A program made the translations under genes and the position numbers. The notes beneath the pieces are model-generated. The model saw only the letters and a program-made list of their open reading frames with translations, had not been told where the DNA came from and ran no database searches. A stretch of 64,000 nucleotides of DNA from Patella vulgata (lineage: Eukaryota; Mollusca; Gastropoda; Patellidae), in the NCBI RefSeq assembly GCF_932274485.2, contig NC_065882.2:75356767-75420766 (forward strand), given 5' to 3'. This document shows, piece after piece, positions 20,246-31,575 of this stretch. The stretch's first letter is position 1, and each line of letters starts with the position of its first letter.

Positions 20246-21946
20246 TCATTCCACAATTTCTATCAGTAGCTTAAGGGCGGGTCATGGGTATACTTTGATT
20301 AATTAAACTGGTTTATTCTCGGCAAACGTTTCTCCGATTCTTGTGCAATACTAACCCCAAATTTAAACACAGTATAAATGTCCGAATAACTATGCCTATG
20401 AAGTTACAGGGGTATCACGAATCAGCCAATTAAAGACAATAATTTCTCATATAAGTTACGTAAGCCTCTTCAAACAAATCTGGTGATTGTTTTCAATACA
20501 GCTTAATATTTTAATTTGCAATATTTAGCCAAGGTAAATTGACTATAACGTGACATTTGGCTTTTGGTTTATATAGTTAAACATACTTTTATTTGCGTTA
20601 CGGCGCCCTGTGAAATCCATGATGGGACAACCCCTTTAAAGTAGATATTGTTAATCTAAAACAGCGTTGGGTATAAAATGAAACGAAGCGGACGATGTGT
20701 TTGGGGAAAAAAATCATTGATTGTACATTCCAGTTATTTCTATCGACTTGTAATCGAAAATAATTCCATCCGTGAAAACATTTGCACGAGGTTGAATGTG
20801 TGATTTATTTTATTCCAAACGTCTCGTTCGAGGGTAACGAAGTGCATAATGACACAAGCAAGATGGTGGTAAATTGTCATTTTAAATCACCTTAGTAACA
20901 GGCTGGATGATAAATGATGGAATTTGAAGAACACGCACCTATTGTTTATGAGGTTGATAATGCAATTATATGTTATTCAACACGGGTGGAGAATAAAATT
21001 AAAATCTAGTTACATTAAGAATTTAGTTTTGGGTCGTTTACATTTCTATTAGGTTTTTTTCTGCTTGTAAATAATAGAAAAGTGAAGTCGTATTAAATAT
21101 CGTCAATGGAGTAGTAATGAATCGTACATGTAAATTGGATTTACTTGTCAGAACACCATAGACAACAAGATTTGGTCATAAACATGGATGAAGAAATTCT
21201 AGGAAGGATTTGCAAAAACACAAAAAACTCTACATATTCTGACAATCGCTCATTGGATTAAAGTTTTACATTAGCGGATAAGTGTGGTGACTTACGTGTC
21301 GTTTTACAGCCAATAATACAACACATATCTATAACACATTCTCTGCATCATATACAATCCAGTGACAGCGTGCTGCTTTTTTGATATATGATTATTATGA
21401 AAGATGGTATGATCTGGAAAGCAGGTGAAAATTATTGACAGGCGTAATTGTATTTAAAATGTAGCCTACAATTTAACAGGTTAATTGTTTTACAGTACAC
21501 TTTAGGTTCGGATATTTACCTTCCTCGGTGATGAGTTTCAACAATCTCTGTTTAATAAGCACAAATTAATTAAGCGAAAGAAAATGATGGATTGGAAAGC
21601 TTACAAACACGATGGATACGAGTTTTGCCGTGTTAATTACTATGCTACAACATTGGATTTAAACCAAACTAACGTATAGGTATATGACGTCATATCAATC
21701 ACCTTTGATGGATTACCAGACATCTGTGAAAATGCCTGCTGTGTTTTGAGGGAGTCTGCCAATGTTGCAAACTTTTTATAACACAAGTTTTTTTTTATCT
21801 GGATTAGCGCTTCAACATGTTTTGTTTGTTTTTTAATACAACAAAAACAATTTAACGTGCACAAATGTTATCCTGGTGTATTCGTCTGGACAATTGTGTG
21901 TGGCACCTGAGCAACATTTAGGCCTACAGTGATTTGAAAACATAAA
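20246..21946. other. No gene seen; upstream region of the GPCR
   Basis: AT-rich with no repeat family recognised. The 5' UTR and promoter of the receptor at 21947 should lie in the right part, but no core promoter element stands out. Open frames are short. Confidence 0.55.
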
Positions 21947-22763
21947 ATGGCGGAAAATGTGTCGAGTTCTGTGTTTGGTATAGGGGTGAACACTTCTAAT
22001 CAAACCATTGGACTAGAGGAAGAACTGGGATCGAAAGCAGCTGTGCCTATAACCTTTGTGTACATTCTGATTTTTATAACTGGTGTGTTCGGCAATATAT
22101 GCACGTGCATTATCATCATTAAAAATCGTTACATGCACACACCAACTAATTATTACCTGTTTAACCTGGCCGTGTCCGATTTAATGATGTTGGTGCTGGG
22201 TTTACCGTATGAGATTTATACGTTGTGGTCGTCATATCCTTTTCTACTGGGTGAAACTATTTGCCGGCTCAGACTCCTGGCCGCTGAGGCCTCAACGTAT
22301 ACCTCCATTTTGACCATCACCGCCTTTACGGTGGAACGTTATAACGCCATTTGTTATCCAATGAGGGCCAATAACTCTAATTTATCACGTGTTGTCAAGG
22401 TGATAATAAGTATCTGGTCCTTGTCTGTCTTGTGTTCAATACCCGTAGCACTACAATTTGGAATAATCTACGACACATTCGATGGAAACGTTCCAATATC
22501 AGAATCTGCACAGTGCAATACAATAAATGAATCGGAGGCTAAAATTGTGTTTCAAGTGTCGACATTTTTATTTTTTATTTTTCCTATGACAGTGATTGGA
22601 ATTTTATATTTTATGATTGCCCTAGCAATTAGGCGATCGGTTCTCATTAGAAGTGGTTCTGATTCGTCCAATGACAGTCAAACAACGTCAGCCAGTGTTT
22701 TAAACCCTGACACGAGGGGCCAGCAACAGTCACTGATCAGGCAATCTGTCCTTAAAATGCTCG
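21947..22763 (+). CDS. Neuromedin-U/pyrokinin/CAPA-type receptor, exon 1 (TM1-TM5 and loop 3)
   Basis: A class A G-protein-coupled receptor at the plasma membrane, of the neuromedin-U/pyrokinin/CAPA group. ATG in good context (AAAATGG). The 29-residue outer end has three sequons (N4, N15, N18) and no signal peptide. TM1 about 34-58 with GNICTC (N50), then NRYMHTPTNYYLFNLAVSDL (TM2, D78), a typical run for this group. C106 and C190 would form the TM3-ECL2 disulfide; ERY is at 130-132; TM4 about 148-170 (ALQFGI); TM5 about 200-228. Loop 3 (229-268) is serine/glutamine rich. Donor after 22763 (G then GTAAGT); the split codon is completed at 27541. Full length 412 residues, normal for the family. 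The ligand cannot be read from sequence. Confidence 0.9.
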
Positions 22764-22801
22764 GTAAGTATTCAGCGTGAGACAGAAATAACTGACTGGC
22801 G

Positions 22802-23023
22802 GCTAAATCTATTTATTAAGGCCAGCTCAATTTTTGTCAAGGTCGCTACGATGTAAACAGGGTTAGGGCACGACGTGATTGTTGGTGAGAATGCAGGTTA
22901 GGTTTAGGGTAAGCATCAGGGCTAGGTCCAGGGTGGGTTAGGGTTGGGATTAGCGCTAGCCCTGTTTACATTTCGTGACCTTTGACCATACTTAATGTTA
23001 GCCTTATCAAATAGATCTAACCC
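22802..23023. repeat. Palindromic GGTTAGGG-core MITE (in the GPCR intron)
   Basis: Left arm GCTAAATCTATTTATTAAGG then GTCAAGGTCGCTACGATGTA; core with GTTAGGGTTGGGATTAGCGC; right arm GTTTACATTTCGTGACCTTT then CAAATAGATCTAACCC. The arms are inverted copies of about 60 bp. No coding capacity. Confidence 0.82.
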
Positions 23024-23544
23024 ATACTGACATAATATAGAGAGAGAGTGGGAGTGAGAGTGTGGGTGCGTACGTAACTAACGTACGAAAATTAAATGGT
23101 AGCTGGCTTTTTTTTCGCACGTATACAGTGAATGGCCAATTTCGCTGAGTAATCCCAGCCAGAATTTGGCTATTTTTTTAAAATTGCGTTAGAGTTTTAA
23201 ATTTTTGTTTAGAACTGAAATAAATTAACTTTTAGTCAATCCCCACGCTAATAACATTAACAGAATTGATTGTGTATATCTGAAATAGACACGACCGAAG
23301 CACAAAATAGTGCCAATATGCCGACGTCAAATCTAGAGTTGTAGATGGTGTTATTTTTGTGAAAAATCATTGGAAGAAGCGATAGGACGTTCTGTAATGT
23401 TGATAATGATCATAATGATGGTGTTTGTTGATATGACCTCATGACCTGTGACGTTTAGATAACGTCATATGGTTATCATGGCTATTCACTGTGTCAGAGT
23501 CACTTCTCTGCAGGTAGGGTGAGTCTGTCGTTCAGATTGAGTGT
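23024..23544. other. Intron sequence, nothing recognised
   Basis: AT-rich, with a short GA/GT-rich stretch at 23040-23070. Confidence 0.5.
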
Positions 23545-23708
23545 GGGTGGGGGGATGCTAACGTCCATTCGACACAAACTAGATCATTTCGGGAATAACA
23601 TATGGTTCAATTTTATTTCAATGATTCGCTTGCGTTTAAGCGTCTTTAGCAGTGGGAGTAAACGGGTGGACCCGGAGAAAACCCACGAGGTTGGGCAGGC
23701 GACCCTAG
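23545..23708 (-). repeat. SINE-B tail-side fragment
   Basis: AACGTCCATTCGACACAAAC through ACCCACGAGGTTGGGCAGGC and GACCCTAGGG; head missing. Confidence 0.8.
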
Positions 23709-24109
23709 GGTGAAATTGGATTAAGGCAATCATACGAGAGTAGGCAGGCGACATTGTCATATACAAGTCCGGGATCGTATATCCATCATGACTTGTATGT
23801 AAAACAAATCACGTATTAGAAACACAAACCTGTATGCACTGTAAATGGGGCTATAAAACGACAATAAACTATTACTAATGACGTACATGTTTTATAACGT
23901 GTCACTTTTTATTCGGTATTCAAGAAAAAAAAAAACCCAAAACACTCGTGTATTTTAAAAGTGACGAAATGCGAATGCTCAGAATTTTTTTTCTCACTGG
24001 CAATGAATAAATTATATTCGTTCGTTCGTTTCTAGAGTTTTACGTCCACTTCCACCTAGGGTGATATCGTAGACAAAATAAATTATATGTGACACTTTGG
24101 TAGTTGGAT
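23709..24109. other. Intron sequence, nothing recognised
   Basis: AT-rich; a short TTCG repeat near 24018. Confidence 0.5.
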
Positions 24110-24206
24110 TTCGACAAAAAGTGGGTGGAAGCGCCGATGCCAGGGCAAACATCCACTTATAGGTCCGTCTTCGTCAGCCCAGTTGGACGTTAAACCCCAT
24201 TTCCCA
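24110..24206 (+). repeat. Diverged SINE-A 3' fragment
   Basis: GCCGATGCCAGGGCAAACAT, TCCGTCTTCGTCAGCCCAGT and GGACGTTAAACCCCATTTCC keep the order of the SINE-A end. Confidence 0.65.
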
Positions 24207-24721
24207 TATTTTTCTTTTTATATTGAAACTCCAATTATTGATTTACCAACCGGCCTAGATCTCCATACCGGAATTGTCTCTTTACAACAAGTAAATTTAT
24301 CTTTAGAATAGCAACAAGATCAAATACGGATACGAAATTGCTCACCCCTGGTGCTAACAGCAAAGTCGAACTTACTCTTCCAGACACCTGTTACTACTGT
24401 TTGCCGTGTATTTTGTACACGGTGAACAGTCCATTTGCTGATTACACTATTGTGCCTATATTTTGTCAAATGGTTTGGATTGTTCGTACTTGGTTTTATT
24501 TTATTGTTAGTGGGGTGAAGTAGAGGAGGGTAGGTTTGGGGTTGCCCACTCCTCCTCTGTCTCGGCCCCAAATGTTATGACGATTACAGCTATTTTTTGC
24601 TAAAACATCCGATGCCATTTGGGTTGCTGATGGCAATGCCATTATTGATTTGGAGTACATCTAATCATGTCGCTAAAAGTAACACTATAAAGGTATAGCT
24701 ACTCCAAGCGAGAACGAATAC

Positions 24722-24752
24722 AGAACAAATGAAATGGGGTTTAACGTCCTAC
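24722..24752 (-). repeat. SINE-A tail fragment
   Basis: ACAAATGAAATGGGGTTTAA then CGTCCTAC; the last 30 bases only. Confidence 0.6.
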
Positions 24753-25211
24753 ACAAAATAATAAAAACAGAATAAAAATGAGAAGTGGTATTACGTTTCC
24801 ATCGTATTCCGCTTCCACTGGTGTCTGGTTGTAGGATAGGGTAGGAATAGAGTTGAAACTCTCGTCAATACAATACATCGACCATTTTGAAACTAGCATG
24901 CGATTGTTGTTAGAAGGGAGACGTCTGTCCAGAAAGCAGCGTTTTCACCTTCTCTTCATTTACATACACGTCAGGGTGTACACCGTTGGGTCGCGGGTTT
25001 GTGTCGCATCCAATCAACTAGACACACTTTACTCGTCAGCTCGAAGACGCGGTGATCCGAACCCTAGGCATCAGTCGCGCTTGTTGAATAATAAATCAGC
25101 CAAAACTGTGTTACAATGCACGAGAAGGTATAATAATACTCTTTATAACTTAGACTGTTGATTTTAGATCTACAGTCAGAACGGCAATAGTGTGACTCCG
25201 ACCTGTAGTAA

Positions 25212-25424
25212 GAGCTAGATCTTTTTGACAAGGCCAAATGTATAATGTCCTCAAGGTCACGAGATGTTAACAGGGCTAACACTAACACTAACCCAAGACC
25301 TTGCCCTACACCTTACACTAACCCTAACTCACAATCCTCGGTAACAATCACATGACCTAACCCCTATTACATCTTGTGACCTTGGTGAAAATATGCATTT
25401 GGCCTTTTCAAATAGATCTAACCC
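25212..25424. repeat. Palindromic GGTTAGGG-core MITE (in the GPCR intron)
   Basis: AGCTAGATCTTTTTGACAAG and CAAGGTCACGAGATGTTAAC at the left; CTAACACTAACCCAAG core; CATCTTGTGACCTTGG and TTTTCAAATAGATCTAACCC at the right. Confidence 0.82.
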
Positions 25425-25485
25425 TGGTGTAAGATAAGATTTATTATGGAAGTATAACATTGCCAAAAATCTAAAGATAGACATT

Positions 25486-25692
25486 CAAAATACATTTTTC
25501 AATGTTTCAAAATACATTTTTCAATGTTTCAAAATACATTTTTCAATGTTTCAAAGTTTATTTTTCAATGTTTCAAAGTTTATTTTTCAATGTTTCAAAA
25601 AACATTTTTAAATGTTTCAAAGTATATTTTTCAATGTTTCAAAATACATTTTTCATTGTTTTAAAAATACATTTTTAATGTTTCAAAATACT
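25486..25692. repeat. Minisatellite, 22 bp unit
   Basis: About nine copies of CAAAATACATTTTTCAATGT(TT), with a variant AAAGTTTATTTTTCAATG. In the GPCR intron. Confidence 0.88.
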
Positions 25693-26205
25693 AATGTCAT
25701 GGTGTAAAAATCCAAAGTACACCTTTCAAAATATAAAGAAAAATTTACCTTTACATAAGGTATATTTTCTACTTAGCGAACTGCATTCTTCAGAATGTAT
25801 GAATGGATTTTAGAATGACAGAGCTTAATAATTGAACTTTGTATTTCGAAAAGGGGACTTTGCATTTTTACACCTTGACATTAACATTTTGAAACCCTGA
25901 AAGAAACCTTAAAAAAATGTAGTTTGAAACGTTGTCTATCTTCAGACTTCACAAGCGACTTAAAATGTCACCTTTCTTACGGTCTATTCCATTATACATG
26001 TCTTAGGAACACGAGGGCGTATATTTTTACTTCATCCGAATTAAATGAATTTATACATTAATTAATATGACACTAGAGCTATAATATTATTATTTCTGGA
26101 AGGTTGACAGGTTTTTATTTCATGTCAGGTTTCTTATATTTTTATGAGCTTCGCACCTGGCATTATATCTAACCGGGTCTATTTTCTTTATTTATGTGTA
26201 TATAG

Positions 26206-26552
26206 AAAATGAAATGAAATAAAATGGAGTTTAATGTCCTACTGTTCTGCTCCGACTGGGATAATGAAGACAGGCTTACGCCAGGCAGTGTGCTATGAGG
26301 GAAATTTTGGCCTGACAACGGCGCTACTGCGCCAAAGACTCTATTACGGGCACGCTAATGTGTATACGGGACCAAAGTTTTTCGTCCCATCCGAACGACT
26401 AGCAACTGTCCTTGTCAAGCCCTTCGTCCTGCAACACTGACAAGGTGAACCTACGTCGGAAATTCCCGAGGAACTTCTCGGCCAACACCGGAATCGAAAC
26501 CGAGACCAAAAGGTTAGCGTGCCGTCGTCTTAGTCACATAGCCATGGCCCCC
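26206..26552 (-). repeat. SINE-A, diverged copy
   Basis: AAATGAAATGAAATAAAATG then GAGTTTAATGTCCTACTG at the left; head ending TAGTCACATAGCCATGGCCC at the right. The stretch GGAATTCGATATAAG of the body is missing. Confidence 0.8.
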
Positions 26553-26953
26553 CCCCCCCACACCCCTCCAAAGTTCAGTGTTGGCATATTATGTCCTCAC
26601 CCATGTCCGTCAATCATGGGTCATGAAAGGACGAACCCTAGCGATTTGCAGCGCCCTACCCCTTTTCTGAAAACCTTGACGTGCTAGTGTGAAGAATTGG
26701 GACTATAGATGGACGAAATATATTGATATTTAGCGCTCCACGACCATCCGTTCTGGAGTTACCGCTTCCCCCACCCTTCCCCCTTACGAAAAACTTGGCA
26801 AGACTACATTCCTTAACAGATAGATATTATTTTTATAAATTTCGTCTGCAGCATATGGGTCCTGAGAGGACACACAGCTTTCCGCAATCCTCCGTTCTGG
26901 AGCTATATCCCTTTGACGAAAACCCTGTTAAAGAGATAGAGGTACACTTTTCA
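26553..26953. other. Intron sequence with a weak internal duplication
   Basis: GGGTCATGAAAGGACGAACC at 26619 resembles GGGTCCTGAGAGGACACACA at 26859, each followed by a similar pyrimidine-rich stretch (TCCGTTCTGGAGTTACC, TCCGTTCTGGAGCTATA). An old duplication of about 240 bp; not a gene. Confidence 0.4.
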
Positions 26954-27324
26954 CCAATCTGATTACAATACAGATCGATATTTCGTTTCGTTTTTTTATG
27001 CTTTCGATGGCCTACACTACATGATGATCTGACAAGTTATAGCGTTAGGTCACGTCAGGGGTCAAAAGACCGACTTATGACCCTATGACGTCAGGCATTT
27101 GATTAACCAATCAGCATTGATGTTACTAGTGGATTACCCACAGTTCCGTGCAAAACACGCCTAAAGCTCGCCGTAACAGACCGTTTCATTGGCTTATCCC
27201 TGACACCATTTAGAACACGAGTTAAATAACAACTCTTCCAGATCCAAGTGTAGTAAAGACAAGTAAAACGAAATTTTGAACTATAAAAACGAAACGAAAC
27301 AGTATCTGTGTTTTAATCAGATTG
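26954..27324. repeat. MITE with CAATCTGATTA ends and 8 bp target duplication
   Basis: Terminal inverted repeats: CCAATCTGATTACAATACAG left, CTGTGTTTTAATCAGATTG right. ACTTTTCA directly precedes the left end and directly follows the right end, an 8 bp duplication as made by hAT-type transposases. Body has GTTTCATTGGCTTATCCCTG and no coding. Other copies at 47497 and 14574. Confidence 0.82.
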
Positions 27325-27540
27325 ACTTTTCAATATATTGCCTTTTTTTTAAAACATAATATTATTTGTTTAAAATTTGGTGTAAAGCATTAGGCCTGTG
27401 AGCGGATTAATCTTATTCAAGTTGTATTCTCGTACAACCTGCTGTCAATGGCCATATTTTTTTCGGGCCAATGCTGCTGATTAGGCGTATTTCTTTTTAA
27501 GTTCTAAAAAATAAAATCTCTTTTGTTTACTCTGTTTCAG

Positions 27541-27962
27541 TTGCTGTTGTTGTTGCCTTTTTTGTTTGCTGGGCTCCGTTCCACGCACAAAGACTTTTGG
27601 TTGTTTATGTGGAGGATTGGACTTCAACTCTGATGCAGGTTCATGACTGCTTGTATTATATATCTGGCGTGCTGTACTATATTAGCTCGACTATTAACCC
27701 AATCTTATATAGTATCATGTCCGTCAAGTTCCGCCAGGCCTTCCGCTCTACCATCCTCTTTCCATGTTGTCAAACTAATCGGAGAAAATCGCGGAATTCG
27801 TATACGTATAAATTCTCCCATCAGAAGAACTCCGGTGACACTAACTGTACCCCTGTAGAGAGTAGTCCTCCTGCTAGATGTTGTGTTCCAGTACCACCTC
27901 GATCCCCACAACGCTGTGATGATTGTCCCATGGAAAGGATTTCATGGAAAGGAAACGAATGA
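27541..27962 (+). CDS. Neuromedin-U/pyrokinin/CAPA-type receptor, exon 2 (TM6, TM7, C-tail)
   Basis: Acceptor TTTACTCTGTTTCAG; the first two bases complete V273. TM6 reads AVVVAFFVCWAPFHAQRLL with the conserved FxxCWxP (F279, C282, W283, P285). TM7 reads YYISGVLYYISSTINPILYS with NPxxY as N325-P-I-L-Y329. Helix 8 (SVKFRQAFRST) and a CC pair at about 346 (possible lipid attachment) follow, then a basic, serine/proline-rich tail to the TGA at 27960. The single intron lies right at the start of TM6, so neither exon alone makes a receptor. The next 650 bases are presumably 3' UTR. Confidence 0.9.
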
Positions 27963-28779
27963 CAGCGTTAATCGATCGATAAACTTGTTCATCAACTTGG
28001 GTTGATAGTGGCTGATCATGGCCTTAATCCGGTGTTACAAAAAGGGATACCCATGGAGTGGTTTGCCTTTTCCATGAAAAAGAACCAAATCAGTATAATT
28101 ACCCGGTGTTCTTAATTTCCATTCCAATAATAGTGCTGTGTCTTCTGGGTTTTACTACCAAGAGCATTACTCTAGTAAAAAAACAACGTTGGTTTGAAAA
28201 TCGTAATGTGTTATTAGGAAGAAGCCAGTGATGTCCTTATGGGCTGTTAGCCAGTGTTCGTTGATGCGCACGACTTTGGTAAAAATAACGAGTAAATACA
28301 AAGATCAAAATAATATCACAGAGAATGTTACAAACAGTTACTGCTGAATGATATAACACCGGGAACAATTTTATGAATACACAATTACTAAGCGAAGTTT
28401 CGAAGAGGATATACTGAGTTTAATACTAAGCGACGTTTCGACGAGGATACTCTTGTCTTGATATCAAGTTAAAGTCAGACGTTTTTCAATTCCGTTTCCG
28501 CTTGCTTTAGTTTCCGTGTATTTTATTTCACCACCTCAACTTGACCTAACAGCTGACAGGTTTATCACTGTGCTCTTGCTTGTGTAACTTTTCTAGTCAT
28601 AGCCCCGTTCACTATTTATAAACTCATTAAAGTTTCGGGCATAACGCAACCGAAACCAGCCTTCTGAACCACAGTTGTTCTGAATATGTGTTAGATTTTA
28701 TAAGTGTAGCAAATGAGAACCATAAAAATGAAAGATGAAGATATACTTTTTGTTTGATAGGTGGTGCTTCTAACAACTG
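27963..28779. other. Downstream of the GPCR; no other gene
   Basis: Probably includes the 3' UTR; no clear AATAAA close by. GCGAAGTTTCGAAGAGGATA (28395) recurs in variant form as GCGACGTTTCGACGAGGATA (28429). Confidence 0.5.
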
Positions 28780-28948
28780 CTGCGCCTGTCCAACCTCGTG
28801 GGTTTTCTCCGGGTCCTCCGGTTTCCTCCCACTGCTAAAGACCCCTATGCGCAAGCGAATTATTGAAATAAAATTAAACCATATGTTAATCCCGAAATGA
28901 CCTAGTTGTGTCGAGTGGACGTTAAACCCCATTTCTCTCTCTCTCTCT
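28780..28948 (+). repeat. SINE-B 3' half
   Basis: GCGCCTGTCCAACCTCGTGG through GTGGACGTTAAACCCCATTT and (CT)n; head absent. Confidence 0.85.
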
Positions 28949-29039
28949 AACAACTGCAATGGATATATTGTATAAGTGTTCTAAAAAAAGAAATGAATAA
29001 ATTAAAAACTCCAGTCATATTACTTTTTGACAAAACATT

Positions 29040-29210
29040 CGTTAAACTTAATCTTGCCATGTTGATAAATGATTAAATAATAATTTATAGAACATTTGAA
29101 GCAAGAAAATTGAATTGCAATAAGCAGATTTAGCTCTTACATAAGGCATCTTTAATTATAGAAATAAATCAACTGTAAATATTCCCAGGTAGATTAACTC
29201 TAGATAAACT
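29040..29210. repeat. Dispersed repeat related to 32100-32650
   Basis: ATGTTGATAAATGATTAAAT, AGAACATTTGAAG and GCAGATTTAGCTCTTACATA recur near 32200 and 32570-32640. Confidence 0.5.
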
Positions 29211-29268
29211 GATGAAGGTAAATATCGCCTCGTATTTCACCGGACTGATATAATTGAAGGCTAAATCT

Positions 29269-29482
29269 ATTTATTAAGGCCGGCTCAATTTTTGTCAAGG
29301 TCGTTGAGATGTAAATAAGGTTAGGGCACGTGATTGTTGGCGAGGTTGTAGGTAAGGTTTAGGGTAAGCATTGGGGCTAGGTTCAGGGTTAGGTTTACGG
29401 TTGGGATTAGCGCTAGCCCTGTTTACATCTCGTGACCTATGTCGAAAAATTGAGCTGGCCCAATCATTTAGCACTAACCTTA
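29269..29482. repeat. Palindromic GGTTAGGG-core MITE
   Basis: GGCTAAATCTATTTATTAAG, TCAAGGTCGTTGAGATGTAA, GTTGGGATTAGCGCTAGCCC, then GTTTACATCTCGTGACCTAT. The right terminal TAGATCT part is decayed. Confidence 0.82.
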
Positions 29483-29743
29483 ATTGACACTGCCGAGGTT
29501 TGCCGAGTGCTTAATTGAATTACTTTGTTTAATGACTAAACATGCGGTGTTATTACTTTAATAAAACATAGTTATGCGTATTCTTGTTATGCAAACTACA
29601 ATAATTATGATTAAGTTACATCTAAAAACCCACATCTTTGGCATACGATCTGCACGGGTCTTAATCAAGATATTCCTGGAATTTACCTGTTTTTGGTTGA
29701 TAATTTTACTTTAGATTGTTTTAAGCGTCAACTCTCTACTGAT

Positions 29744-29946
29744 TAGGGTTAGATCTATTTCATAAGGCCAACTTTAAGTTTGGTCAAAGGTCACGGGATA
29801 TAATCCCAACCCTAACCCTGGACCTAGCCCTAACGTTTACCCTAACCCTAACCTACAGTCTCGTCAACAATCACGTGCCTTAACCTTATTTACATCTCAT
29901 CGACCTTGACGAAATCTTGAGTTGGCCTTAATAAATAGATCTGATC
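29744..29946. repeat. Palindromic GGTTAGGG-core MITE, opposite orientation
   Basis: AGGGTTAGATCTATTTCATA and GGTCAAAGGTCACGGGATAT at the left; CCCTAACCCTAACC core; TTTACATCTCATCGACCTTG and AATAAATAGATCTGATCT at the right. Only 260 bases from the previous copy. Confidence 0.82.
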
Positions 29947-30224
29947 TAGTCTACTGCTCTGTTTGCATTCTCCACACAAGTCTGCTATCCAGGACTGCAA
30001 GGGAAGACAACTCTGTTTGGGAGATTGCTCTGTTCTCTTGAATCGTATCACACATAACAAGAGCTACTTTATTTTAGCCAATGAGGTTGTTAGCCAGAGT
30101 TACAGAATCATGCCAATTTCAAATCGTCGCCATTACACTCTGTATGTGAACATCCTCGTTCAAAGTTTTACCTTTACAACACGTGTATTTAAAGGCCAGT
30201 ACCACCGTCCAACGATTTGAAGCT

Positions 30225-31575
30225 CCCGGGAGCAGTGGCGGATTAAGCTCCACCAAGGCCTGAGGCGGCAGTTGCTGGAGGGCCTATTTAGTTTTTAAAG
30301 TTAGAGCCAAGGTAGTTGCTAACATTAAAAACGGGATTCGTTACTGAGGTTATAATATTATTAAAATATTAGTTATAACTATTGAAATTTGCCGTACAAA
30401 ATGATTTGACAGCAGAAACGTCACCGGAAACCAACTGTACATACACCTATTTTCAAGGATAATATTTCCTCATGATGGGGTGTTTACATCGAAACTAGCG
30501 CAAGATCTTTTGCTAGATATTTTTTTCTATTAGCCCTTTATTTAGACGAAGTTAATAAAGAAAACAATATGACATATGAAACGAAGAGGCATACCGTATC
30601 TGGGGCGTTTTTTTCTAATTTGCAGAAAATAACTAAACTGTTACAACGCAACTTTCCGTGTCTTATTAAAGGCAAATATCTTTATGACATCATCGATGTT
30701 TAATTGCTGGAGAATATCATTTTCTATGCACATGATGGACAAATAATTAAGTCTGTACTGTGTCATTGTCGAGCGCATATGGTTTTTGACACGCTTTAGT
30801 ACCGCGAATGATCGCTCTCCAGTACAATTGGATACCATTAGACACAAATACATCCGCAATATCAACTCCACATCCGGAAACATACCCTTTAAACCGGGGC
30901 CTGTGTTTGAGTCGTAAAACATCTCCATCATTTTTGATGGTTTCCATTTAGCAATTGATTCGTGGGATGTTGGTCTGAATGGCGCCCCCCTCGGTTTCTT
31001 TGTACAGTTCACAGAATTGGACTTATTGGTCACTTGATGTATCACTCAATTCTGGGTACGTTCGAACAAGGTTTTGTCCAAAGTCACGAACTTCGTCTGC
31101 AGTGAGTTCGGATAACCGTGACAGAAATCCGAATTTTCCAGTCAAATCACTGTAGGCTGTCTGTCGTTTGTCGAGTGCGGATTCTAGTTGATCAAGTATA
31201 ACAAAATACTAAGCCAAAGTCGTTTGATATTGGTAATGTAACTTTATATGCCCATAAATGACGTCACGGGGATACAATATATTAATCAAGACATAACCGA
31301 AAACTTACAAGAATTTAACGTACATTGTAGGCCTACGTTTAAAAAATATGATCAGATCTCCAAACAATAGGGCCTATTTAAAATGGCGTGGGTCTAATTA
31401 ATTTCGGGTCAGGGCCTATGTTGATTCCCGTTGGGCCTAAACCTCACCCCCTAACATTCATTGTCTATGCGTTTTTAATCGTATCAGACAAGTCTAAAAA
31501 AATTTTTTTACAAAATCTTTGGGCCTGAGGCTGCAGCCTCATCAGCCTCACTGATAATCCGCTACTACCCGGGAG
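30225..31575. mobile_element. hAT-type DNA transposon, internally deleted
   Basis: Element 30233-31567 (1335 bp) with imperfect terminal repeats CAGTGGCGGATTAAG (left) and TAGTAGCGGATTATC (right, reversed). CCCGGGAG flanks it on both sides (30225-30232 and 31568-31575), the 8 bp duplication that defines hAT insertions. Autonomous hATs are usually 2.5-4 kb, so most of the coding region has been lost; only the C-terminal part of a transposase is left inside, on the - strand. Confidence 0.9.
30641..31195 (-). pseudogene. hAT transposase, C-terminal (dimerisation) part
   Basis: From 31195 down: LDQLESALDKRQTAYSDLTG, KFGFLSRLSELTADEVRDFG and VRTYPELSDTSSDQ, then an in-frame stop (about 31028), with VQFCELYKE continuing after it. 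The frame then shifts and runs to 30641: MFPDVELILRMYLCLMVSNC, TGERSFAVLKRVKNHMRSTM and RLNYLSIMCIEND. This is the hATC signature (the usual form is S.ERSFS.LK.IK..LRS.M...RL..L....IE), closest to the ZMYM1-like/52 kDa-repressor type of hAT. One stop and one frameshift at least, so not functional. Confidence 0.85.

Noticed and set aside
29744-29946. Interstitial telomere repeat (GGTTAGGG words)
   Set aside because: Words are irregular, and the surrounding arms recur with them in other copies; part of a MITE rather than a telomere array.
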